From Synanceia verrucosa (Eukaryota; Chordata; Actinopteri; Perciformes; Synanceiidae), in the NCBI GenBank assembly GCA_029721515.1, contig CM056556.1, forward strand, positions 4,030,501 to 4,094,500: a DNA stretch of 64,000 bases, in the 5' to 3' direction. The notes beneath the pieces were generated by a model that worked only from the letters and a program-made list of their open reading frames with translations, had not been told where the DNA came from and did no database searches. Position 1 is the first letter of the stretch. Each line of letters opens with the position of its first letter. A program made the translations under genes and the position numbers. Below, piece after piece: positions 33,664-45,800 of the stretch.

Positions 33664-36600
33664 TTAGCGCATCTTGTAGTCGTGGGATATGGCCGCTTCA
33701 CACAGCTGCCCTTTGAAATCCAGCTCAAAGGTGAAGTCCAGGTCACGCTGCGGGTCGAGAGAGTTGTAGTTAGAGGGGGGAAGTAATGATTGAGCAAAGA
33801 CACAGCAAAACCTGAGAAAAAATGAAAAATGAAATGAGGCATTTCATAGTTGGGATATACAATGCTACTGTGACACTGTTACTACATGCTATTTGTGTTA
33901 TAGAATTACTTTATACCAGTGGTTCCCAACCTTTTTTTTTTTTAAAAAAAATTCGGTGATAGTTCCCTATAATACATTGCAAATAAACATTAATTTTAGA
34001 CAACATTTAGGCTATATAATGTATATTATTATGGGTGGAGGCAGGAAAGCCTGGTTGACATTACTGCACAAAGTGAGATTTTTATTTTCTCTGGTCAGGA
34101 TATGTACAGTCAGTCAAGGCTGCAAAATAATACAGAACAAACCATAACACAAACAATGAATTATGAAAGCGCTGCAGCATCTTAAATTTTCAGGAGACCC
34201 CATATGGGGTCGCGACCCCGAGGTTTATACCAACAAAAAATTCCCACCAACTCCACATCATGTACTACATCGCTTCCAGGCAGATATTTCTTACATTAAA
34301 TTGTACAATACTCACAACATTTTTCTCATTTGGCTTCATGTCAATGCTGCCGATGATCTCCTCTCCTCTCCGCACCGTCAAGTAGTCCTCCAGGTAAAAC
34401 ACCGTCTGCTTCCAGTGGGTGTACTGAGCATCCGGTGCTGAGAGAACAGAAACACGTGTAAAAATGGACATATTTAGAAGTTGTAACTAGGGCTGTCCCA
34501 ATTTTCACTTCTGATACAATACTGATATTGCAGCCTTAAGTATTGATTGATGCCAATATTGATCCGATCCGAGAGAAAGAGAAGAGAAAAGAGAAAAGGC
34601 TTGATCAAGTGATATTACTCAAAAATAGGTTACATCATTTTTTAACCTTAAATATGAGAACATTTGAACAAAATAAATGAAAAATAAATTCGAAAATAAC
34701 CCCAATAAAAACAAAAAATAGGTTATTATTATAAATAAAAATATAAATTATATTGTATATTATATATAAGTATATAAATAAAGTGCAAAATAACCACTAG
34801 TTTAAGTTAAACCTAAGAATATTCTACATTTGAATAAAATAAATTAAAAATAAGTTGGAAGACTGTGAAAAATAACCTTAGTAAATCCAATAAAAACAAA
34901 AAAAAGTTTAGTTTAACTTAAACTAAAAAATACTACAATTGAATAGAATAAATAAAAAAAATAAATTTGAGACCCTGAAAAGTGCTGATATCTGAGATTT
35001 TCGATGCAGGCCGATAGTTATAGACCTTGGCAGTGCTAAATGTCTTCATCCTGTCAGCGATGCATCCTTTCATTCATCCTCCCAGTTCAAACTCTTCAGC
35101 ATCACTGAGGATGATGACGCAAACCGGAGGCAGAGATGGACGCCCTGGACAGGTTGTCAGTCCATCATGGGGCTAACAGAGACAGCAATACTGTCTTCTG
35201 TCTATCTGACGTCCATGTCAGCTTGAGGATAAACCCAGACTGATCAGAGGCATTAACCTGGACATGTGTCCTTCTGGCCGTGAAGCAAAGAGAGCACGAG
35301 CCTCTACCTGAGTTTAAGATGACAGTGCTGAGGTTAAGGCAGGAACCAATAGTCAATTTATTGTATTTATTGATGCTGATATTGATATTTAGCAAGAAAA
35401 AATATAACTGATTAATCTCCAATAATCTTTTTTTTCAGCCCTTTAACACTTTCAAGAACAAAGAAAACTTGCAGTAAATCTCTGAATACTGTTTTTTCCT
35501 ATTGGCTATATAAGCACCATCTGAACATTTAATACCTACAGGAAATTTAAGACCTTAATTACCTGGAATTCAATTTTAAGACTTTTTAAGGAACCGCAGG
35601 AACCCTGGTTGGCTCTGTCTTAAGGACGAATTTTCTGTCAGTCCACAGATGAAAAGGCTTGCCCATCCAAGAGTTCAATAAAGACACGCTAACAGCGTTT
35701 CTCATGCTAATTCACCAGATGAGATGACATTTAACCAGCAGGGATTGTAATCTTTGACCCCTGCTGGCCTTTTTCCCTCCTCGGCTGACAGTTTGATGTG
35801 TCTCTGACGCCACTGTTTGGGGAATCAATAGCTCACTTTGGCTAGCTCTGTGTAAGTTTAGATCTGTATCTTAAAGTTTCAGCAGACAGGAGTCTTCAGG
35901 TCTGACATTGGAAAACTCACTTGACTGACAAGCTTACAGAAAATCAATAGAGGGGATGTGGGTAGGGCAGAGAAAGCTGAGGCTGGGAAATTATTCATGG
36001 TTTATTTCTTCATGGTAAACATACAGTGTCCTGGTAATGCCATAGTTTGATAAATATAAAACCATCAGCACCACCCACAGACTTATTGTTCAAACCAGCC
36101 TTTACAGTGATACTGGGCCAAAGCACAATATTCACCTGAACCACTAGAGGGCAGTCACATACAGAGAGCTCTCTGCTCACCACCGTCCAGCCTGATCAGC
36201 TCTGATGTAAAGTGACAAAAACATTTACTACTGTGTTAAAAGCCTAAATATAGACAGCCGCAAGCTGCTGACCAATGAAGAGAAGTTTGGTTCCAGTTTG
36301 TATGAAACGTCCAGCAATAGTAGAGTACGAAGTGTTTGATACCATCATGAACCAAATGCCAGCGTTCCCTTATAAAACTCTCATATTTGTTTATTTCCAG
36401 TACTGGACATGAAGTCAAAATACTTAAAATACTTGAACTTCACTTTGACTTTACTAAGTCAAAATTTCTGTATTGATCTCTCAGATTGATCTATCTATCT
36501 ATCTATCTATCCATCCATCTATCCATCTATCTATCTATCATCCATCATCCATCTAGCCATCTATCTATCTATCTATCCATCCATCTATCCATCTATCCAT

Positions 36601-36757
36601 CTATCTATCTATCTATCTATCATCCATCATCCATCTAGCCATCTATCTATCTATCTATCCATCCATCTATCCATCTATCCATCTATCTATCTATCTATCA
36701 TCCATCATCCATCTAGCCATCTATCTATCTATCTATCTATCCATCCATCCATCATCC

Positions 36758-36799
<42 letters not shown>

Positions 36800-39700
36800 T
36801 TATCTATCTATCCATTCATCTATCTGTCTGTCAATCTGTCTATCATCTATCTATCTATCTATCCATCCATCTAGCCATCTGTCTGTCTATCTATCTATCA
36901 TCTATCTATCTATCTGTCTGTCTATCTATCTATCTGGTGGAGGTGTGTTGAGGTAGAGCGGTAGAAGGTGTTCAAACTTTGTTTTCTTTTCTTTTCTAAT
37001 CACTCCTTTGTATGATCATTGTTTGGATTATTTGGTGATACTTTTGGTTTAACGTTTTTTCGTGTTTTTGGTGGTGTTTTTTGTGTGTTTTTGGTGCCTC
37101 GTGGTGAGGATGGCGTCCTCAGGGACGCCACCACCGCCGGCTTCCCTGAGCCACGGTGTGAGGCTGGTGCCACCGCCGGCCTCCACCGTGGAGCAGGTCC
37201 TGCTGGCTGTGGGAGACCAGGTGGGTCACGGGAACATCTCCTATGCTTCCCGCATGAACAAAGCTGTGGTCGTGTTTTTCAAACATCAGAGCTTTGTTAC
37301 TGCACTAATTGAGAATGGATTAATCCTCGATGAGGAGTTCATCCAAGTGTCTCCTCTGGCTGTGCCGTCAACACGGATCACAGTATCAGGCGTCCCTCCA
37401 TTCATTCAGAATGAAGCCCTGGAGAAGGAGCTCAGGCGTTTCGGTAAGTTTGCCAGTGGTTTTCGTACTGTTGCTTTGGGGTGTAAGGACACTAAGCTAA
37501 AACATGTTCAGTCTCTGCGAAGGCAGGTTTTCATGTTTTTGGACTCTCCGTCTCAAACACTGGACGTGTCCTTCCGTGTCAAACACGAAGAAGGGTTTTA
37601 CATGGTTTATGCTAGCTCGGGAAGCATTAAGTGTTTTGAGTGTGGAGACGTGGGCCACAAACGTGTTGCATGTCCACACAGACAGCAAACCGTAAGACCG
37701 GCCGGGGGTGACAGCGGGCAGGTGAGCGGTGGGGCCGGGGGTGACAGCGGGGAGGTGAGCGGTGGGGCCGGGGGTGATAGCGGGGAGGTGAGCGGTGGGG
37801 CCGGGGGTGACAGTGGGGAGGTGAGCGGTGGGGCCGGGGGTGACAGCGGGGAGGTGAGCGGTGGGGCCGGGGGTGATAGCGGGCAGGTGAGCGGTGGGGC
37901 CGGGGGTGATAGCGGGGAGGTGAGCGGTGGGGCCGGGCGGTTGGCGGCCGCCGGTCCCGCGGGCCCGGTGGCTGCTGCTGGTTCATCGGAGTTGGCTGGT
38001 GCCGGCTCTGGGGACTCGGCGGCGGTTGCCGGTCCCGCGCGCTCGGCGGTGTCTGCCGCTGGCTCCGTGCATGCGGCGGTGGCGGTTGCTGCTGGTGCGC
38101 CCTCCGGGGTTTCGGCACGGCAGAGTGTTTCCGAGTCTAGCGCGGAGAAAGTGGTAGAAAGTGTGCGTGTGAATACTGTGTCTGAGTGCCCTACTGAGCA
38201 GGTGGGGGCTGCTGGGGAGCCGATGCAGGTAGAGGCTGTAGACACGGGGCAGAAGCTGCAGGCTGGATCTCAGGCTGCTCCAGGTCGCAGTCAGCAGACG
38301 GTGATTTTCTCTGATAATGATGTTGACTCAGATTCTGTGTCTGTAGCAGACAGTGTGTCACTGAGCACAGATCTGTATTCTTTGGAGGAGGTGACAGACT
38401 TCCTCGATGACTCTTTTGGCAGGTCAGTGGAGGTCACAGACTATTTTCCTGACATGCAGAAATTTGTGAAGTCTGTTGATACTCTGCAGAAGGTTGTAGG
38501 TAAGGACCTACTGTGTGATAAGAAAAGGTACCGTCTCCAAAAGCATGTTGCAAATGTGAGAAAAATTCTTAAAGGGAAAAAGGTATTGAAAAAACGTAAA
38601 GTTTCTAAATAATTCAAAAATGATTGTGTATCACCGGGTGTTTTTTCTCTTCTGTTTTTTTCTGTCTGTCCTGCTCTTTTTTGTGTCTTCTTATATGCAA
38701 CCTTTAAGAGTTGGGTCTTTAAATATAAATGGGGGTAGAAGCCCACAGAAAAGAGCATTGGTGTTTGAAATTGTTAAACAGAAAAAAATAGATGTAGTTT
38801 TTTTGCAAGAAACACACAGTGATAGGGTTAATGAAACAGACTGGGGTATGTGGTGGGGGGGTCAGTATGCCCTCAGCCACGGGTCAAACCTTAGTGCTGG
38901 AGTGGCGGTTTTATTCTCCCCGTCCTTACCTGTCACAATTTTATCCATGTCTGAGATCATGGCGGGCAGAGCCTTGATGGTTAAAGTAGAAATCCTGGGG
39001 TTTGTTTTTAATTTATTTAATATTTATGCACCCAATCAAAACTCTGAACGTTTAGTTCTATTTAATTTATTAAAAGACAGTTTAGGGAGCAGCAGTCAGG
39101 GTGAATGCGTTATACTGGGTGGGGACTGGAACTGCTGCACCGATGGCACTTTGGACAGGACAGGACAGGAGCTTCAGTCTCAGTCATCCTCTTTCCTGGC
39201 CCAGATGGTCGCAGAGGCAAACCTCGTAGACATCTGGAGGTTAAAACACCCCTCCACCCAACAGTACACCTGGGTGAGAGTCTCTGACGGCATGGTCAGT
39301 GCAGCAAGACTAGATCGGTTTTACATTTCCTCATCTTTTATTACTCGTGCGGCTGAGAGTCAGATACAGCCAGTTGGTTTCACTGACCATCACCTGGTTT
39401 TATTAGAAATGGTTTTAGCTTCTCCAGGAAAGTCCAGGTCATTCTGGCATTTTAATACAAAACTTTTAAATGATTTTATTTTTTGTAATAATTTTAAACT
39501 GTTTTGGGCAGAGTGGAGGTCCAGGAAAGAGGATTTTCCTTCTCTTAGTCAGTGGTGGGAGGTTGGAAAGGGTCAGATAAGGGTTTTCTGCCAACAATAT
39601 TCCGCCCAGTCCGCTGCAGAAGTCCGGAGGGCCATGGAGCAGCTGGAGGCAGAGATCAGGCAGCTGGAGTGCGTGTCCGTGGAGAACCCTGAACAGTTGC

Positions 39701-42700
39701 TCTCTAAAAGCATCAGCTGAACTCTTTCCTCCTGGAGAAAGCCAAAGGAGCCTTGGTCCGAGCCCGCTTCACCACCATCAGAGACATTGATGCCCCAACG
39801 TCCTTTTTCTTCAACTTGGAGAAGTCCAAAGGCCAGAGAAAACAAATGGTGTGTCTGCGTCTGCCTGATGGGGGGTTAACCTCAGACCCCACTGAGATGA
39901 GGAGGCATGCCGTGGCTTTCTACTCTGAGCTGTTCAGAGCTGAACATTGTGATGTGGAGGCAACAGCTGAGCTTCTCCAGGACCTTCCTCAGCTGAGCCC
40001 AGTAGAGCAGGATTCCCTGGGCTGCCCCATCACCATGGAAGAGCTGACTTCTGCAGTGACACAGATGGCCTCAGGAAAGGCCCCCGGTATGGACGGTTTA
40101 CCAGCAGACTTCCTTAAACATTTCTGGAGTACTTTGGGACCTGACCTGCTAGGCGTGTTTCAGGAGTCTTTCCTGAGGGGAACTCTTCCGGCCTCCTGCA
40201 GGCGAGCGGTGATATCGCTCCTGCCGAAGAAGGGGGACCTGACTCTGCTGAAAAACTGGAGACCCGTAGCTCTTTTATGTACAGACTATAAAATACTGTC
40301 GAAGGTTTTAGCTAACAGACTGAAGGTTTTTTTGGATCTCATTATTGGTGGTGATCAGTCTTACTGTATCCCTGACAGGTCCATACTGGACAATTTGTTT
40401 TTAATGCGGGACACTTTTGATGTGTGCAAACTGTACAACTTAAAGACTGGAATAATTTCCATTGACCAGGAGAAAGCCTTTGATCGTGTCGATCACTCCT
40501 TTTTATTTTCCACCTTGCAGGCTTTTGGTGTTGGGGAGCATTTCCTGTCTTGGGTGAAGTTGTTGTACAGTGGTGCATGTTGTGTTGTGAAAGTGGGTGG
40601 TGGGCTAAGCAGTCCTGTTCCAGTTAGCAGAGGCATCAGGCAGGGCTGTCCTCTCTCTGGACAACTGTACAGTGTGGCCATTGAGCCTCTTCTTTGTAGA
40701 CTTAGGAAGCATTTAAGGGGGTTATGTCTACCTGAATCAGGTTGGAGCCAGGCTTTAGTGGTGTCAGCTTATGCCGATGATGTGAATGTTTTTGTGCAGG
40801 GTCAGGAAGACATCCAGCAACTAAAGCACTGCCTGGATCGTTATCAGAAGGCTGCGTCAGCTAAAATTAACTGGGAGAAAAGTGAGGCTTGTTTAGTTGG
40901 CAACTGGAGTGCAATAAACACTCCCAGTCTTCCTGGTGGCCTCAGGTGGGGGAACAGAGGGCTAAAGGTCTTGGGAGTGTATTTGGGCAGTGAGGACATA
41001 ATGGCTAAGAACTGGGAGGGAGTGCTGGACAAGGTAAAAGCCAAGTTATCTAAATGGAAATGGTTGCTACCTCAGATGTCTTACAGGGGAAGAGCTCTGA
41101 TTGTCAACAACCTGGTGGCCTCATCTCTGTGGCACAGGCTCCAAGTGCTGAACCCTCCATCTGGACTGATGAAACATCTGCAGCAGCTCCTGGTGGATTT
41201 CTTCTGGTCGGGTCATCACTGGCTTCGCGCATCTGTCCTGTACCTTCCTGTGGCAGAGGGGGGGCAGGGCCTGATTGACATCGTCTCCAGGACTGCTGCT
41301 TTCAGACTTCAGGCAGCTCAGCGGCTGCTGTACAGACCGACTCTCAGCTGGTCGGCTGTAGCTCGGCTGCTGCTCCGGAGGGCTGGGGGGCTGGGACTGG
41401 ACAAGCAGCTATTTCTGTTGAAGCCCCCTGCTCTGAGCCTCACTGGACTGTCATCTTTTTACAGCTCTGTTTTTGATGCCTGGAGGACTCTAGTTGTCAC
41501 ACGAACATCTGACCCAAAGCCCGGAATGTGGCTGTTGGAAGAGCCACTTTTCAACAACGGTCTTCTGAGTACCACCTTGCTGTCGTCCGTCACCCTGAGA
41601 AGTGCTTTCATCCAAGCAGGAATCACGAAGCTCGGACACCTCATAAGAACACCTGTCCAGAGACTGGCTGAACTGACTGGCTTAAGATCTACCAGAGTGC
41701 TGCAAAACCTGGTGAAGGAGGTGTGGCAGTCTCTGTCAGGGCCCCTCAGGATCTTTGCTCAGAGTCGGGGTCTGGCTCAGCGTTGGACGGACGGCCATGG
41801 TTACATCTTCCCGGCTCTGAGCGTGAGTCCTGCGGTGGGTGACTGGAGGGAGGAGAGTGGACTGTTGCTGTCTCTGAGGAGTCCAGTACTGGGGACTTTG
41901 AGCTCCTGCACGGGAAAACAGCTCTACCTGAGCTGCGTGAAGGTACTGAACCTGCGCTCCCTCACCGGAGTCAGGGAGTCCGGGTGGACTGAGGCTTTTG
42001 GCTCAGGCTTTTCCCCTAATGGCAGCTGGAGGGTCCTGTATAAGCCTCCTGTGGAGAAGCGTGTGGCTGATCTCCAGTGGAGGATTATACATGGAGTAAT
42101 AGCTACGAACAGATACAGAGCTCACCTTGATCCAAGCACTGGGGAGGGATGTCCTTTCTGCTCACAGAGAGAGACCACAGAGCACCTGGTGCTGTCCTGT
42201 CCCAGACTGGCTGGGCTTTTCAGAACACTGCAGGAGTGGGTGGGGGGTTTGGGAGAGGGTTTCTCTTATCCCTTCTTTGTCTTTGGTCCCAAATACACTC
42301 CCAAGAAAAAGAAAACTCTGGTGCTGATCAACTTTATCTTTGCAAGTGCAAAACTGGCAATCTGGAAAAGTCGGAAAAACAAAGTGCTGGGGGTGGGCTG
42401 GACTGATCCGGTTCCTTGTCTGAAGGGTTTGGTAGCAGCTCGACTCAGAGTTGAATACACCTTTTATAAACTGACTTGCAATTTGGAGGAATTCAGGGAT
42501 GTGTGGGCTGTCAGGCAGGTCCTGTGTTCACTGGGGGAGGATGGCTCCTTGGTGCTGAATTTGTGAATGACTGGTTGTGTGTGTGTGTGTGCAAGTTTGT
42601 AGTAATTTAATTATTTTATCAATTAATATGTAAAATGTCTTAAAGTATTGTCAGAATGTCTCATAAATAAAGTTTGTTAAAAGTCAAAGTCTATCTATCT

Positions 42701-42843
42701 ATCTATCATCCATCATCCATCTAGCCATCTATCTATCTATCTATCCATCCATCTATCCATCTATCCATCTATCTATCTATCTATCATCCATCATCCATCT
42801 AGCCATCTATCTATCTATCTATCTATCCATCCATCCATCATCC

Positions 42844-42881
<38 letters not shown>

Positions 42882-45800
42882 TTATCTATCTATCCATTCA
42901 TCTATCTGTCTGTCAATCTGTCTATCATCTATCTATCTATCTATCCATCCATCTAGCCATCTGTCTGTCTATCTATCTATCATCTATCTATCTATCTGTC
43001 TGTCAATCTCTCTATCTGTCTGTCAATCTCTCTATCTATCTATCTATCCATCATCCATCTAGCCATCTATCTATCTATCTATTTATCTATCTATCTATCC
43101 ATTCATCTATCTGTCTGTCAATCTGTCTATCATCTATCTATCTATCTATCTATCTATCCATCCATCTAGCCATCTATCTATCTATCTATCTATCTGTCTA
43201 TCCATTCATCTATCTGTCTGTCAATCTATCTATCATCTATCTATCATCTATCCATCCATCTAGCCATCCATCCCTTTGTCTATCATCCATCTAGCCATCT
43301 CTCTCTCTGTCTATCTATCTATCTATCTATCCATCATCCATCTCTCTAGCTATCATCCATCCCTCTGTCTATCTATCCATCTATCTATCCATCTATCTAT
43401 CTATCATAGCCTCACTTTTAGTTTACTTTAGTGTGAAGTCTTCATGCAGGGGAAATAACCAGCCTGTCCCTGTTCAAACCTGACTGAATAAACACATCAC
43501 AATATGCCATCAAGCACTTTTTTGTTCACTTTTGTTGACTTTTTTGTGCTTTCATGTATTCAAAGTGAAATCTATTTGTAATCAGTTGTTTGATATCAGG
43601 TTCAGGGCTTAACTTCCTCTTGTTCATGACAGCATATTAATGAGGAGCTGAAAGCAGCCAAAGCTTCAGTGAAGCGTCCATCTGTGCCGTCAGCTGCCGT
43701 GTACTGAACCTGACCTCTGGGGGGTGCTGTTTCATCGCTGTGAAGGCTGGTGATCACAAAGGAAGCTTCAGGAGTGCTACACTGCTATTTTTCATTTGCA
43801 CAAACTCTCTCTCTCTGTGTGAAGTGAGACAGTGTGTGCAGCATCTCACCGGTGGAGAAACCAGTCTTCTTGTGACACTTGGTGAACTCGATGTTGAAGT
43901 AGGTGACCAGTGCATGGATGTAGTCGTTCCTTTGGATCTGCAGGCAGAACGCCGAGGTAAATGAGAGGTCCTCTGTCTTCACTGTGTAGATGTCCACCTC
44001 CTGTAGGAGCAAAGACATGGAATTAGACATCTGGAGCAAGTATTAGTACATATGTGTGATATTTAAGGATTTGCTTTAGACACCAGTTTAAAGGTGGAGC
44101 TATCGCCTGCAGCCAGTTAGATTAGTGCAAAGACCAATGAAGCTCCAACTTAAGTTTGACTTTCATATACTTTTGACTGTATCTCATACATCCTCACGCT
44201 TGCATACTTATAATTTCCTCACTGACATTGTTTGAGGCTCTCATCTGTTCTCCAACAGCACTCATCTCCTCTGCATTACTGCTGTTACACGTATCCCTTC
44301 ACCTCCCCATCACCACCCTGCTTCATCAGTAGAGTCCTCACCACCTGTGGACCTCTGCACTTCACAGAGGGAATTATCTCTTGCCCTCAGATTACAAATC
44401 TCCCTGTAGAGTTCATGAGCCAAAGACTGTCAAGACCTTATTACCTCATATTGTATCCTGATTGAAATAGCACCAAACTGGCTTAAAAACACAATATGAT
44501 AATGATAATTACAAAAATGCTCAACCAGACACTTCAAACCACCAACTAATGATGTTCCAGCAATCAAAAATGCTGAAACAACCTTCCAGCACACAGTGGA
44601 TTAACGAGGTTATGTTATTTTTGAAAGTAGAGAAAATTAGATATTCAAGAAGGGGTGACTTGAACAAATTCTACAACAAATGGCAACCATTTATGGACTT
44701 TTTTGCAATGATGTAACCACCCCCCTCTTTTTTCCCTCTCCTTTTTTCCCTATCTTTTCTTTTCCTTGTTAATTCATTTATTTTTACTTAATTTTGTGTT
44801 CGTGCAAACGAACATAGAAATAAACGTTATCGTTATCAAAATGTTCACATAATTATAAAAAATTCTAAAATAAGGTGTATATACAGTACGTTTGATACTG
44901 ATGCCATGTATACTGCCACTTTGATACGTGCCTTGTTTCTCAATAATATGGCAATAAAAATATGAAACAAAAATAAATGCTCAGACAAATGAAAAAAAAA
45001 ATATGCATGCATAAACTAAACCACCAAAAAAAAAATCAATATCATGAAAAACAGCATTTTTCACGATCACTATGAGACTCCTGTGGGATGTTGCCAAAAT
45101 CCTCATCACCATCAAGAATGAGAGCGGTTAGCCATGTGGATAAGGGGACCAGAGGAGGGCCGGGTTCATCTGGGACCTCTAACCATCGTGAGGCTCCAGG
45201 TGTTCATGCATGACGCTCTGCTTCCAGCCACTTTAACAGGATATCTGATAACCCATCGTCCCAGCAGGCCACGCTCACAGAGGAACATGTTGTTCCAGAT
45301 CCAGGTTTACTGTCGGGTGAACGGCGCCGTGCCAACATATCATGTAGCTTCAAAAGCAGCTCACCTGAAAGCCCACAGTACCCTGCAGGGTAAACATGGA
45401 GGCAGAGGTGTGATAATCTCGTTCCATGTACCGTCGGCGATATTAGATATTCACTGCTAGCTCACCGGCCTCACTGCCAGATGCCACATTTGCTGTGGAG
45501 GAATGAGCCTTATGTTTACTGGCAGTAAAAAGTATTAATGTCCGATTCCCCCTGCTGTCTGTTCGGAAAATAATCACTCCCATTACCAGATATTTACTCT
45601 GGTCATGCAGTATAAACTTCTCAAAGTCACATTTCAAAGTTTAAGACAACTATATGATTCACTGTAATGTTTACACGCCTGTAATTACTCTGAAGACAAG
45701 AATAAATCAAGAAAGAGCCCTATCGTGCAGGTGCAGAATTATTTTGGTTATGATCCTCGTTTCAAGCAGCAGGTTAATAACACGAGGTCCTGTGTGTGCT

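Larger units (their letters stand above)
36936..42689 (+). mobile_element. nearly intact Tx1-like non-LTR retrotransposon
   Basis: A 5.75-kb LINE in prmt8 intron 8, antisense to prmt8. It has a short 5' UTR starting GGTGGAGGTGTGTTGAGG, ORF1 with a CCHC knuckle, ORF2 with apurinic endonuclease, reverse transcriptase and a C-terminal zinc motif, and a 3' UTR ending AATAAAGTTTGTTAAAAGTC. It lacks a poly(A) tail; the 3' end runs straight into (TCTA)n. ORF order and the CCHC ORF1 fit the L1/Tx1 group, where several fish families insert at specific repeats. The element is full length with only one frame break, so insertion was recent. Clade assignment is from motif style, not a tree. Confidence 0.88.

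Noticed and set aside
37607..38245. 212-aa proline-rich open frame on the - strand
   Set aside because: It is the antisense of the GC-rich repeat region in LINE ORF1; repeats without stops give long frames on both strands.
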